This document shows positions 35,110 through 43,563 of a stretch of DNA of 64,000 bases, one piece after another. Below the pieces are notes generated by a model. The model was not told the DNA's origin. It saw only the letters and a list, made by a program, of their open reading frames with translations, and made no database searches. The first letter of the stretch is position 1, and every line of letters starts with the position of its first letter. The stretch comes from Pseudomonas nunensis. GTDB taxonomy: Bacteria > Pseudomonadota > Gammaproteobacteria > Pseudomonadales > Pseudomonadaceae. A program made the translations under genes and the position numbers. Where the stretch lies: positions 2,296,501 to 2,360,500 of the forward strand of contig NZ_CP101125.1 of NCBI RefSeq assembly GCF_024296925.1, given 5' to 3'.

Positions 35110-36036
35110 TCAGTAACCTTGGCTGCGGTCGATCTGGCCCAGCATCGGCTGGCCTTTTTGATGTCGCCGGATATTCTCCAACAATACCCCAAACGCACTC
35201 TCCGGCTGAGTCATCGCGGCAATATGCGGTGTCAGCAGAATTTGCGGATGCGCCCAGAACGGGTGATCCGCCGGCGCCGGTTCCTGCTGCAGCACATCCA
35301 GTACCGCGCCGCTGAGTTGCCCACTGTCCAGCGCCTCCAGCAGATCACCTTCCACCAAATGCCCACCACGGCCCATGTTGATCAACGCCGCGCCATGGGG
35401 CAGTTGCCGGAACAAATCACGATCCAGAATCCCCTGGGTCTGTTCCGTCAGCGGCAACACACACAACAGAATGTCGCATTGGCTGAGAAACGCCGGCAGT
35501 TGCTCGCGACCGGCATAACACTCCACGCCCGCCACCTTATGCGCACTGCGCGCCCAACCTTTCAACGCAAACCCCAATGGTTGCAACGTCGCCAGGATCT
35601 GCTGCGCCTGCGCCCCCAGACCCATCACCCCGACCCGACGTTTGCTCGCCGGTTGCAGCATGTGCGCCTGCCAACACCGCGCCATCTGCTGCTGCCGATA
35701 ACGCAGCATGTCCCGATGCAGGCTCAGCACGGCAAAACTCGCGTACTCGCACATGCCACGGGTAATGCCCGGATCGAGCAACCGCACCACCGGCAAGCTC
35801 TCCGGAATACGGCTGAGGTCCAGTTGATCGACCCCGGCAGACAGCGCGAACAGCACTTTCAGCTTCGGTAGCAACGCTTCCAAATCGTCCGGCGCCTGCC
35901 ACGCCGCCAGGTATTCAATTTGTGACGGATCGCCAATGTCCGGCCAAGCGCGCCATTCGATATCCGGGGCGTGTTCGGCGAACAGCGCTTGCCACTGTTC
36001 GCCGCGCACCGGGTCAGCTTTATAAAGCAGGGCCAT
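35110..36036 (-). CDS. ghrA: Glyoxylate/hydroxypyruvate reductase A-type D-2-hydroxyacid dehydrogenase
   Basis: 308 residues. The NAD(P)-binding domain motif GVMGLGAQAQQIL (about 140-152) and the catalytic Arg/Glu/His region (INMGRGGHLVEGDLL, DVLQQEPAPADHPFW, LTPHIAA) match GhrA, which reduces glyoxylate and hydroxypyruvate to glycolate and glycerate. AGGAA precedes ATG 36036. It is transcribed toward the tandem array and convergent with the tartrate dehydrogenase gene. It could remove glyoxylate or hydroxypyruvate released by the neighbouring oxidases and dehydrogenase. That link is inferred. Confidence 0.85.
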   Translation of the reverse strand: MALLYKADPVRGEQWQALFAEHAPDIEWRAWPDIGDPSQIEYLAAWQAPDDLEALLPKLKVLFALSAGVDQLDLSRIPESLPVVRLLDPGITRGMCEYASFAVLSLHRDMLRYRQQQMARCWQAHMLQPASKRRVGVMGLGAQAQQILATLQPLGFALKGWARSAHKVAGVECYAGREQLPAFLSQCDILLCVLPLTEQTQGILDRDLFRQLPHGAALINMGRGGHLVEGDLLEALDSGQLSGAVLDVLQQEPAPADHPFWAHPQILLTPHIAAMTQPESAFGVLLENIRRHQKGQPMLGQIDRSQGY

Positions 36037-36308
36037 GGGCAATTCCTGAATGGATGAAGGTGTTCTCATCATCGCGCAATGCCAGCGCAGGATCTGTCGA
36101 AAGCGCCGGGTTAAACGGCTCCGGCCACGGTGTATCGCCAAGGCTGCGGCAGATTCGGCGGGCTGAAGGAATCTGCCGTTTGGCAGGGTGAAAACAGTCG
36201 ATCCGAATTTCTCAGGGGGCAAGTTCGGCGTAGTTCGTTTCGCTCAAGCCTTAATCTGAACAGCATCGCAACCACCTCCCGGTTGCCGGACTCACGATGG
36301 GAAATGCC

Positions 36309-37601
36309 ATGAATAGCAAAGTCGACGAAACCCCTCATTTGCTCCGTCAGCGCGATCAATTCGTGCCGCGTGGCCTGGTCACCGCTCACCCGTTGGTGAT
36401 CGATCGCGCCCAAGGTGCCGAGTTGTGGGATGTGGATGGCAAGCGCTACCTGGATTTTGTCGGCGGCATCGGTGTGCTGAACATCGGCCACAACCACCCG
36501 AAAGTCGTCGCGGCGGTGCAGGCGCAACTGCAAAAAGTCTCCCACGCCTGTTTCCAGGTGGTCGCCTACAAGCCTTATCTGGACCTGGCCCAGCGCCTGT
36601 GCGAAATGATCGGCGGTAAAGAAGCCTATAAAGCGGCGTTCTTCACCTCCGGCGCCGAGGCCGTGGAAAACGCGGTGAAGATCGCACGCGCGCATACCAA
36701 TCGCTCGGCGGTGATCGCGTTTCGCGGCGGTTTTCACGGACGCACCTTGCTCGGCACCACGCTGACCGGCATGAGCCAGCCGTACAAACAGAACTTCGGG
36801 CCGTTCGCGCCGGAAGTGTTCCATACGCCGTATCCGAATGCCTATCGCGGCGTCACCAGCGACATGGCGCTCAAGGCACTGGATGAGTTGCTCGCGACTC
36901 AAGTGGCACCAGAGCGGGTCGCCGCGATCATCATTGAACCGGTGCAGGGCGACGGTGGTTTCCTCTCGGCGCCGGTGGAGTTCCTCAAAGGCCTGCGTGC
37001 GCTGACCGAGAAGCACGGCATCGTGCTGATCCTCGATGAAATCCAGACTGGTTTCGGCCGCACCGGTAAATGGTTCGGCTTCCAGCACGCCGGCATCCAG
37101 CCGGACCTGGTGACCGTCGCCAAGAGCCTGGCCGGTGGCTTGCCGCTGTCGGGTGTGGTCGGCAAAGCCGCGATCATGGACGCGCCGCTGCCCGGTGGCC
37201 TCGGTGGCACCTACGGCGGCAACGCGTTGTCGTGCGCGGCGGCACTGGCGGTGATTGATGCCTTCGAGGAAGAACAGCTGCTGGCGCGCGGTGAAGCGTT
37301 GGGCGAGCGTCTGCGTCAGGGGCTGCTGCACTTGCAGAGCCGTCACCCGCAAATCGGTGACGTGCGCGGCGCCGGGTTCATGCTGGCCATTGAGCTGATC
37401 AAACCAGACGACGCCCGCACGCCGGACGCCGACCTCAATCAGCGGCTGATCGATGAAGCGCGCAAGGGCGGTTTGCTGGTGATCAAATGCGGCGTGTACC
37501 GCAACGTCCTGCGGTTCCTCGCGCCACTGGTGGCGACCGAAGCCCAGGTCGACGAAGCGCTGCAAATTCTCGAAGGCGCTTTGGCACGCGTCTTGAACTG
37601 A
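36309..37601 (+). CDS. gabT: PLP-dependent omega-aminotransferase, GabT-like
   Basis: 430-residue class III aminotransferase. TSGAEAVENAVKIARAHT, FRGGFHGRT, the catalytic pair ILDEIQTGFGRTGKW and the Schiff-base lysine in TVAKSLAGGLPLSGV are all present. It is close to 4-aminobutyrate:2-oxoglutarate transaminases and would turn an omega-amino acid into the semialdehyde used by the GabD-like enzyme at 32152. ATG 36309 follows GGGAA; the in-frame ATG at 36297 is less likely. It is divergent from ghrA with 272 bp between them. A paralogue of the housekeeping GabT is likely. Confidence 0.88.
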   Translation: MNSKVDETPHLLRQRDQFVPRGLVTAHPLVIDRAQGAELWDVDGKRYLDFVGGIGVLNIGHNHPKVVAAVQAQLQKVSHACFQVVAYKPYLDLAQRLCEMIGGKEAYKAAFFTSGAEAVENAVKIARAHTNRSAVIAFRGGFHGRTLLGTTLTGMSQPYKQNFGPFAPEVFHTPYPNAYRGVTSDMALKALDELLATQVAPERVAAIIIEPVQGDGGFLSAPVEFLKGLRALTEKHGIVLILDEIQTGFGRTGKWFGFQHAGIQPDLVTVAKSLAGGLPLSGVVGKAAIMDAPLPGGLGGTYGGNALSCAAALAVIDAFEEEQLLARGEALGERLRQGLLHLQSRHPQIGDVRGAGFMLAIELIKPDDARTPDADLNQRLIDEARKGGLLVIKCGVYRNVLRFLAPLVATEAQVDEALQILEGALARVLN

Positions 37602-37696
37602 GCTCCTGAAGGCGTGGGGCGCGGCTGCAAGGTCGCGCCCGTGAGCGTTTATGGAGCATGGATTGATGGAATGCATCATCGGAGGCTTGGCACACC

Positions 37697-38353
37697 ATGG
37701 GGCTGACTGAATATCGCGCGCTGCTCATCGATTGCGATGAAGTCCTGGTCGATCGCGACTCGGGGGTCTGGGCGGCGTTGCAACCGCTGCTCGACAGCCG
37801 GGGCGGGCACCCGGACAAGGAACAGGTGCTGGCCGAATACAGCGAGGTGGTGCGCGCACTGTATCCGCGCTTCAGTGAGCTAGGCTTCAGTGGACTGCTG
37901 TGTTTCGCCCATCGCCAGTTGGCCGAGCGCTGGGGCCTGAAAGCCAGTTGGGAGGAGGGCATGAGCTTCGCCCGTTCGGTGGCCGGCTGGTCGCTGTTCG
38001 AGGACGCGCCGGGGGCGATGCTGTACCTGCGCAAGTTCTACCGCCTGCTGGTGCAGGGTGATCGGGATGCCGAGGATCGCGGGCTGCTCTGTGAGCGGTT
38101 GGGGATCATGCCCGATGACTTTATCTCGCTGGCCAGCGACCCGTTGCAGGACGCGGATTGGCTGGAGGCCAATGCGTTCAAGCCCGGCGAGATCCTGCAA
38201 GTGACTCGGCCTTCCGCCGGTCGGCAGGCGATCAGCGACGTGTGCCTGATCTGTCGCGGCCGGGTCAAACACCCGACACCGTGTGCGGCGGATTACTGCA
38301 TCAACAGCATGGCGGATCTGGTGGCGCAGCATCAGCTGTCTTTACGGCGCTGA
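37697..38353 (+). CDS. HAD-like hydrolase
   Basis: 218-residue protein with a HAD motif I, LLIDCDEVLVD (nucleophile aspartate followed by D at +2), and a cap-like helical region. Motifs II and III are weak (LVQGDRDAEDRG, ASDPLQDADWL), so the catalytic assignment is uncertain. Its C terminus has several cysteines (DVCLICRGRV, PCAADYC) unusual for the family. It follows the GabT-like gene on the same strand after 95 bp and precedes an Lrp regulator by 45 bp. Substrate unknown. Confidence 0.65.
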   Translation: MGLTEYRALLIDCDEVLVDRDSGVWAALQPLLDSRGGHPDKEQVLAEYSEVVRALYPRFSELGFSGLLCFAHRQLAERWGLKASWEEGMSFARSVAGWSLFEDAPGAMLYLRKFYRLLVQGDRDAEDRGLLCERLGIMPDDFISLASDPLQDADWLEANAFKPGEILQVTRPSAGRQAISDVCLICRGRVKHPTPCAADYCINSMADLVAQHQLSLRR

Positions 38354-38398
38354 TTTTGCTAGAAGATTGTCTTACAAACGGCAGTCAAGAGGTACGCA

Positions 38399-38887
38399 AT
38401 GGAAGGTTTAGTAAAACTGGACCGAATCGACATCAGCATCCTGGTCGAGCTGCAAAAGGATGGGCGCATGACCAACGTCAGCCTCGCCGATGCCGTGGGT
38501 TTATCGGCCAGCCCCTGCCTGCAACGGGTCAAGCGGCTGGAATCGGCCGGGTATATTTCCAGCTACAAGGCGCACCTGAACCTGGCGAAAATCACCGAAT
38601 CGGTGACGGTCTTCACCGAAATCACCCTCAGTGACCACAAGCGCGAAGACTTCGCCAAGTTCGAATCCAACATTCGCCTGGTGGACGAAGTGCTCGAATG
38701 CCATTTGATCAGCGGTGGCTACGATTACCTGGTGCGCTTCATGACCCGCAGTATTCAGCACTATCAGGAAGTGATCGAAAGCCTGCTGGACAAGAACATC
38801 GGCATCTCCAAGTACTTCAGCTACATCGTCATCAAGTCGCCTGTGCTCAAGGACGGCGTGCCGTTGCGTAAGTTGTTGCGGCACTGA
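38399..38887 (+). CDS. Lrp/AsnC-family transcriptional regulator
   Basis: 162 residues. The N-terminal HTH (DRIDISILVELQKDGRMTNV...LSASPCLQRVKRLE, residues 4-50) and the C-terminal RAM ligand-binding domain (about 70-150; VDEVLECHLISGGYDYLVRF) are typical of Lrp proteins that respond to amino acids. AGAGG precedes the ATG. It is the last gene in the GabT/HAD group and is a natural candidate to regulate the amine-catabolic cluster in response to an amino-acid product. A REP element follows. Confidence 0.9.
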   Translation: MEGLVKLDRIDISILVELQKDGRMTNVSLADAVGLSASPCLQRVKRLESAGYISSYKAHLNLAKITESVTVFTEITLSDHKREDFAKFESNIRLVDEVLECHLISGGYDYLVRFMTRSIQHYQEVIESLLDKNIGISKYFSYIVIKSPVLKDGVPLRKLLRH

Positions 38888-38920
38888 CTGGCAGCATTCC
38901 CAACCCCAACACCAATTCCC

Positions 38921-39010
38921 CTGTGGGAGCGGGCTTGCTCGCGAAGGGGTCGTGTCAGTTGATAGAAATGTTGACTGACACGGCCCCTTCGCGAGCAAGC
39001 CCGCTCCCAC
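38921..39010. repeat. Paired inverted REP element
   Basis: CTGTGGGAGCGGGCTTGCTC and its inverted copy (GAGCAAGCCCGCTCCCAC) form the arms. The remaining part of the 395-bp gap to 39283 has no coding signal and should contain the promoter of the DUF4198 operon. Confidence 0.85.
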
Positions 39011-39282
39011 ATTGTTTTTTAGTGCTGCATGCACCGCGTTTGGACATGAGTCCGCTAGAACCACCCATCCCGCCTCATCCTGGCGCAAGCCGCATAAACC
39101 ACCGTTTCCCCCCGCCAAAACAGTCTCCGATGACTCCACACGCACTGATTACAGAACACCGCGCAAAAGTCTTCGCGCTGTAATGCGTACAGAGAGAGGG
39201 GCGCGGTTTGTGATGTCGCTGATTTCGGGAGGATGAAGCGTCGGCACGAATCGCTGAATAACACCAATCGGAGCCAAAAAAA

Positions 39283-40059
39283 ATGCGAATGAGCAACGCA
39301 AAAGCACTGTTGGGTTACGGCGTCTTGCTGCTGGCTGGCAGCAGCGAGGCGCATCAGATCTGGTACGAACAGCCACCCGGGCAACCGTTGGCGCTGTACT
39401 ACGGGGAATACGACAAGAACATGCTGGAGGTGACGCCGGGCGGGATGGACCGGTTCCAGCAACTCAAGGGATGGTCGATCAGCAACAATTCGAAACCATT
39501 GAATCTGACCTTGCAGCGTCAGGCATTTGCGGTGGCGCATCAGGCCAAGCGCGATGACTCACTTCTGGCCCAAGATCCGCATTATCCGATCTTCGACCTG
39601 CACGAAGCCGACAAGACGCTGAAAACCCACTGGACGCCGGCAACCCGCTGGGTCGGCGATTTACGTGCGCGAACCCCGGAATTGACCCTGGACATCGTGC
39701 CCACCGGAATCGTTGACGCAAACAAGGCGCAGTTCCAAGTGTACTATTCGCAAAAACCGCTGGCGGATCAGGACGTTATATTGGAAACCGGCTCCGGCGA
39801 GGTCTTCACCCAGCGCACCGATGCGACGGGCAAGGTCAGCTTCGAGTTGCCCTGGCAGGGCACGTATGTGGTGGCCGTCGAATACAAGGACCGCACGCCC
39901 GGTGAACGCGTCAGCCCCCAAGGCAAGACCGAGCCGTACGACCTGAAGAGCTTCAGCTCCACGCTGTCGTTCTACCGGACCGAGGGCAAGCCGTCGTTGC
40001 CACGGGCACCGTCGCAGCTGCCGGCCTCTGAAGTCGCCCGCTTGAAGAAACAGGCCTGA
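39283..40059 (+). CDS. DUF4198 periplasmic protein
   Basis: 258-residue exported protein. The signal peptide (LLGYGVLLLAGSSEAHQIWYE) leaves a mature N terminus with an AHQ/H-W motif typical of DUF4198 proteins, which often sit beside metal or nickel/cobalt uptake genes. The central region is an Ig-like beta domain (TGKVSFELPWQGTYVVAVEY). No catalytic site is recognised. GGAG precedes the ATG. The DUF1624 membrane protein follows after 27 bp and an OprD porin after that, so the three may form an envelope uptake unit. Ligand unknown. Confidence 0.75.
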   Translation: MRMSNAKALLGYGVLLLAGSSEAHQIWYEQPPGQPLALYYGEYDKNMLEVTPGGMDRFQQLKGWSISNNSKPLNLTLQRQAFAVAHQAKRDDSLLAQDPHYPIFDLHEADKTLKTHWTPATRWVGDLRARTPELTLDIVPTGIVDANKAQFQVYYSQKPLADQDVILETGSGEVFTQRTDATGKVSFELPWQGTYVVAVEYKDRTPGERVSPQGKTEPYDLKSFSSTLSFYRTEGKPSLPRAPSQLPASEVARLKKQA

Positions 40060-40086
40060 TCCATCGCCCCCAAAGGAGTCACCACT

Positions 40087-41292
40087 ATGTCCCAATCTTC
40101 AGGATTGGCCGGGCAGGCGGGAAGTATTTCCCCGGCGCTGGCCACCTCCGCTGTAAAAGCCAACACCCGGATGCTGGCGATCGATGCCCTGCGCGGCTTC
40201 GTCATGTTGTTGATGCTGATCGACCACGTGCGCGAAACCTTCCTGCTGCACCGTCAGGTCACCGACCCGATCGACGCCTTGAGCGTCACGCCGGACCTGT
40301 ACTTCACCCGCATGCTCAGCGAAATCTGCGCCCCGGTGTTTATCTTCCTCACGGGCCTGTCAGCCTGGCTCTACAGCCAGAAGCACACGGCCAGCGAAAC
40401 GTCGGTGTTCCTGCTCAAGCGCGGTTTCTTCCTGGTGTTTCTGGAGATCACCTTCGTCTGTTTCGCCTGGAACGCCGAGTTCCCGCCCAAGACTCTGTGG
40501 CTGCAAGTGATCTGGTGCATCGGCATCTGCATGATCGTGCTCGCCGGGTTGTTGCACTTCAAACGCAGCTGGCTGATTGTGCTGGGGCTGGCCATCGTCG
40601 CCGGACACAACCTGTTCGATAACGTGGTGGTCGGGCCGGAGTCGCCGTTCTATGTGCCGTGGTCGATCCTGCATCAGAAGGTGTTTATCGACATCACCGA
40701 ATTCACCCGGGCACGCACTACCTATCCGGTGCTGCCGTGGATTGGCGTGATCCTGTTGGGCTGGGCGATCGGGCCGTGGTTCGGCAAGGACATTGACCCG
40801 GCGGAGCGGATTTCCCGCTTGGTCAAACTCGGCGCAGGCCTGCTGGTGGCGTTCGTGTTTATCCGTTACCTGAACGTCTATGGCGAGAAGCCGTGGGTGC
40901 AGACCGGTGACTCGTTGCGCACCTTCATGAGCTTCATGAGCGCCAAGAAGTATCCGCCGTCGCTGATGTTCCTGATGCCGACCCTCGGTCTGGGCCTGCT
41001 ATTGCTGGCGTTGTTCGAGAAGCTGCAGGATCGCTGGTCCACCGCGACGCTGGCGATCTACGGCGGGGCGCCGATGTTCTTCTATTTGCTGCACCTTTAC
41101 GTACTCAAGGCCATGTACCTGGTGGCTGTCGCGATCTGGGGCGCCAATCAGGGCGCGTACTACGGCTTCGATAACCTGCCGACCGTGTGGCTGTGGAGCG
41201 CGATCCTCGGCGTATTGATGTTCTTCCCGACACGCTGGTTCGCCAGCCTCAAGCAGCGCCGTCGCGACATCGCGATCCTCAAATACCTCTGA
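40087..41292 (+). CDS. DUF1624 / heparan-alpha-glucosaminide acetyltransferase-like membrane protein
   Basis: 401-residue polytopic inner-membrane protein with about ten hydrophobic helices. The N terminus has the hallmark RMLAIDALRGFVMLLMLIDH of the DUF1624/HGSNAT family, which resembles acyltransferases that move acyl groups across the membrane. FLTGLSAWLY and FYLLHLY are further conserved spots. AAAGGAG precedes the ATG. It lies between the DUF4198 protein and an OprD porin. Modification of a periplasmic substrate or an envelope glycan is possible; no substrate is known. Confidence 0.8.
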   Translation: MSQSSGLAGQAGSISPALATSAVKANTRMLAIDALRGFVMLLMLIDHVRETFLLHRQVTDPIDALSVTPDLYFTRMLSEICAPVFIFLTGLSAWLYSQKHTASETSVFLLKRGFFLVFLEITFVCFAWNAEFPPKTLWLQVIWCIGICMIVLAGLLHFKRSWLIVLGLAIVAGHNLFDNVVVGPESPFYVPWSILHQKVFIDITEFTRARTTYPVLPWIGVILLGWAIGPWFGKDIDPAERISRLVKLGAGLLVAFVFIRYLNVYGEKPWVQTGDSLRTFMSFMSAKKYPPSLMFLMPTLGLGLLLLALFEKLQDRWSTATLAIYGGAPMFFYLLHLYVLKAMYLVAVAIWGANQGAYYGFDNLPTVWLWSAILGVLMFFPTRWFASLKQRRRDIAILKYL

Positions 41293-41302
41293 GTTGGCCA
41301 AG

Positions 41303-41327
41303 GGTGTCCCGCGTCTGGCGGGACACC
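41303..41327. other. Perfect hairpin between the DUF1624 gene and the porin gene
   Basis: GGTGTCCCGC and GCGGGACACC form a 10-bp perfect stem with a 5-nt loop. There is no following T run, so it may be an RNA-processing or attenuation element within the operon rather than a terminator. Confidence 0.6.
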
Positions 41328-41358
41328 TTGCAGACCCCGAATTTCGTGGAGTTGCCCT

Positions 41359-42702
41359 GTGAAAACCCTATCGACACACACCCTGCTATTGGCATTGGGC
41401 GGGCAGTCGCTGCTCGCCCTCGCTTCAGAGCAAGACAACGCAAAAGGCTTTGTCGAGGACAGCCAGTGGAGCCTGCTCAACCGTAGCGTCTACGACCGCC
41501 GCGACTATGAACACGGTGCACTGAGCAACGGCGCCCGCAATGCCTACAAACCGCGCGCCCAGCGTAGCGACCTCGCCGAAGAATGGGCCTACGGCCTGAT
41601 GGCCGATTTCACCTCTGGCTATACACGCGGCACCGTAGGTTTTGGTTTCGATGCCCACGCCTATTCCGGCTGGGAACTGGACAGCGGAGGCGGGCGGGCC
41701 GGCAAGGCGCGGTTGCTCGGCGTGGACAATGACGGTCATCCCAAGGATGAATACAGCCGCGGTGGCGCCGTAGCGAAAGTGCGTTTCTCTTCAACCGAAC
41801 TGCGTTTCGGCGAGCAACGGGTAAAAACTCCGGTGTTCGGCTCATCCGATAGCCGCCTGCTACCGGAAACCGCCACCGGCTGGCTGCTGACCAGTCGCGA
41901 ACTGCCAGCCACCACGCTCTACGGCGGACACTTCAACGAAAGCACCGACCGCAACGCCACCAGTCACGACCAGGGATTTGTGGTCAATTATTCCAACGGC
42001 AAACAGGGCGACAGCTTCGATCTGGTGGGTGTGCGCAACACCGCGCTCAAAGGACTGAATGCCAGCCTTTTCAGTGCGGTCTACGCCGACACCTGGCGCC
42101 AGCACTACCTGGGCGCGGTCTACACCCAGCCGATAGCGGACGGCCAGGATCTGACTTTCGACCTCAATCTGTATCGCACCCAGGACACCGGCAAGGCCCT
42201 ATCTGGCCGTATCGACAACACCACTTGGAGTTTTCTCACGACGTATAAGGCCGGTTCCCACAGCTTCGGCCTGGGTTATCAAAAGGTCGATGGCGATACG
42301 CCCTATGACTACGTCACCCGCGGCGCGATCTACCTGAGCAACGCCGTGGCCCTGTCCGACTTCAACGCCCCGCAGGAGGCGTCCTGGCAAGCGCGCTACG
42401 ACCTGAACCTGGCCGGCTACGGCATCCCCGGGCTGACCTTCGGCGCACTCTATGTGCGTGGCAGCGGCATCGACGGCAGCCACATGGACCCGAACGGTGG
42501 TTACAAATGGTTGGGATACGGCGAGGGCGGCAAACACTGGGAGCGGGATCTGCAGGCAAAATACGTGGTGCAATCCGGCGCAGCGAAAAACCTCGCGTTT
42601 ACCCTGCGCCACGCCGTGCATCGCGGCAACGCGGCGCAGGCCGAACTGGATGCCAACCAGATTCGGCTGGCGGTGGAGTATCCGTTGGGTGGAAAATTCT
42701 GA
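41359..42702 (+). CDS. OprD-family outer-membrane porin
   Basis: 447-residue porin with a GTG start at 41359 preceded by GTGGAG. The signal peptide (LLLALGGQSLLALAS) is followed by family segments EEWAYGLMADFTSGY, GFGFDAHAYSGWELDSGGG and DSRLLPETATGWLLTSREL. It ends in EYPLGGKF with the terminal aromatic residue. It is about 30 residues longer than the OprD paralogue at 14298 and clearly divergent from it. It lies 66 bp after the DUF1624 gene. A terminator hairpin follows at 42717. Substrate unknown; a carboxylate or amino acid is typical. Confidence 0.92.
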   Translation: MKTLSTHTLLLALGGQSLLALASEQDNAKGFVEDSQWSLLNRSVYDRRDYEHGALSNGARNAYKPRAQRSDLAEEWAYGLMADFTSGYTRGTVGFGFDAHAYSGWELDSGGGRAGKARLLGVDNDGHPKDEYSRGGAVAKVRFSSTELRFGEQRVKTPVFGSSDSRLLPETATGWLLTSRELPATTLYGGHFNESTDRNATSHDQGFVVNYSNGKQGDSFDLVGVRNTALKGLNASLFSAVYADTWRQHYLGAVYTQPIADGQDLTFDLNLYRTQDTGKALSGRIDNTTWSFLTTYKAGSHSFGLGYQKVDGDTPYDYVTRGAIYLSNAVALSDFNAPQEASWQARYDLNLAGYGIPGLTFGALYVRGSGIDGSHMDPNGGYKWLGYGEGGKHWERDLQAKYVVQSGAAKNLAFTLRHAVHRGNAAQAELDANQIRLAVEYPLGGKF

Positions 42703-42716
42703 GAGAACAAACGGGG

Positions 42717-42757
42717 CCGGGGGCGAACGCCGTCTGTTCGCCCCGGAAGAAATTTTT
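42717..42757 (+). terminator. Rho-independent terminator after the OprD gene
   Basis: CCGGGGGCGAAC and GTTCGCCCCGG pair with one bulge around a 7-nt loop. A run of seven T begins a few bases later. Confidence 0.8.
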
Positions 42758-42771
42758 TTGAAATCAAGGGG

Positions 42772-42800
42772 TTGCCAGCCTCGGGAAATCAGTACATAAT
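42772..42800 (+). promoter_or_regulatory. Sigma-70 promoter for the tRNA locus
   Basis: TTGCCA (42772-42777) and CATAAT (42795-42800) are separated by exactly 17 bp. The predicted transcript starts near 42807 and leads into tRNA-Cys at 42931 through a leader of about 120 nt that contains no recognisable tRNA. Confidence 0.65.
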
Positions 42801-42930
42801 TCACGCCATCGAAAGCACTGACGGCTTAAAAAGCTCAATGTTTTCAAAGAGTTAGAGAATGATTCAATCAACTCTCGAAGCTCAGCGTTTGTATGCATTT
42901 GGTGTCGTGCTACTGACATCAGATGTTTGA

Positions 42931-43004
42931 GGCCGAGTAGCAAAATGGTTATGCAGTGGATTGCAAATCCACCTACGCCGGTTCGATTCCGACCTCGGCC
43001 TCCA
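42931..43004 (+). tRNA. tRNA-Cys (GCA)
   Basis: 74 nt including an encoded CCA. The acceptor stem GGCCGAG/CTCGGCC, anticodon stem GTGGA/TCCAC with loop TTGCAAA (anticodon GCA) and T arm GCCGG-TTCGATT-CCGAC (GTTCGATTCC) are complete. A terminator follows at 43014. Confidence 0.97.
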
Positions 43005-43013
43005 CTTTAAACG

Positions 43014-43047
43014 AGCTCCGTAGATCCTTGATCTACGGAGCTTTTTT
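43014..43047 (+). terminator. Rho-independent terminator after tRNA-Cys
   Basis: AGCTCCGTAGATC and GATCTACGGAGCT form a perfect 13-bp stem with a CTT loop, followed by a T run. tRNA-Leu, 152 bp further, therefore probably has its own promoter. Confidence 0.9.
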
Positions 43048-43199
43048 ATTTTCGCTATCCTGCAAGATTTAGTCTTGAAAAGGACATATGCGAACTTGCT
43101 TCACGGGGGAGGGATGTATATATTTCCACCTCTGTTGCACAAGCGTCAGAACTGCCAGATGTTTATCCTGCAGCATTCAGACCGCTTAACCGCGCTACC

Positions 43200-43286
43200 G
43201 CCCGAATGGCGAAACTGGTAGACGCATGGGACTTAAAATCCCCCGCTCGTAAGGGCGTGCCGGTTCGATTCCGGCTTCGGGCACCA
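43200..43286 (+). tRNA. tRNA-Leu (TAA)
   Basis: 87 nt with encoded CCA. Acceptor stem GCCCGAA/TTCGGGC, anticodon stem GGGAC.../...ATCCC with anticodon TAA in CTTAAAA, a long variable arm (CCCGCTCGTAAGGGCGT) and T-loop GGTTCGATTCC are seen. tRNA-Leu genes are frequent integration sites, and an integrase remnant lies 131 bp downstream. Confidence 0.97.
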
Positions 43287-43332
43287 TCTTGCATTCCACT
43301 GAGCGCTTTTGAGTTCTGTGGAAACCTTGAAA

Positions 43333-43356
43333 AACCTGCCTTCTGGCGGGTTTTTT
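43333..43356 (+). terminator. Terminator after tRNA-Leu
   Basis: AACCTGCC and GGCGGGTT pair (one G-T) around TTCT, followed by a run of T. Confidence 0.8.
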
Positions 43357-43416
43357 CGTTTTAGCATTCCGTTGGATTTTTGCCCAGTCTTCTGGAATGT
43401 TGCGCACAACTGCTCG

Positions 43417-43518
43417 CTTGCCTACGCTGCCTGCCGTTTAGCCAAGCCAGCAGGCCGTCCCTACAAACCTTTCGACGGCGACGGTCTCTATCTCTTAATC
43501 CAATCCATTGGCCGTGGT
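43417..43518 (+). pseudogene. Remnant of a tyrosine integrase N-terminal (DUF4102) domain
   Basis: The translation LAYAACRLAKPAGRPYKPFD followed by GDGLYLLIQ matches the start of P4-type integrases (pattern T-x(2)-RNAKP-x(2)-KPYKLxDGxGLYLLV). The frame then ends within 25 codons at 43563 without further homology, so only about 35 residues of a roughly 400-residue protein survive. It is in the right place and direction for an element once inserted at tRNA-Leu (43200-43286). No second attachment site was found in the window. Confidence 0.75.
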
Positions 43519-43563
43519 CGCTGCCCGAGACAGCGAGCCCTTGTGTTTGAGAAGCTGCTTTAA

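Noticed and set aside
41303..41327. Operon-ending terminator between the DUF1624 and OprD genes
   Set aside because: The stem is perfect but there is no T run and the porin start follows closely, so I list it only as a hairpin.
43175..43200. Possible antisense tRNA fragment just before tRNA-Leu (ACCGCTTAACCGCGCTACCG)
   Set aside because: The minus strand resembles a D-arm (GGTAGCGCGGTTAAGCGGT), but no acceptor, anticodon or T arm can be built around it.
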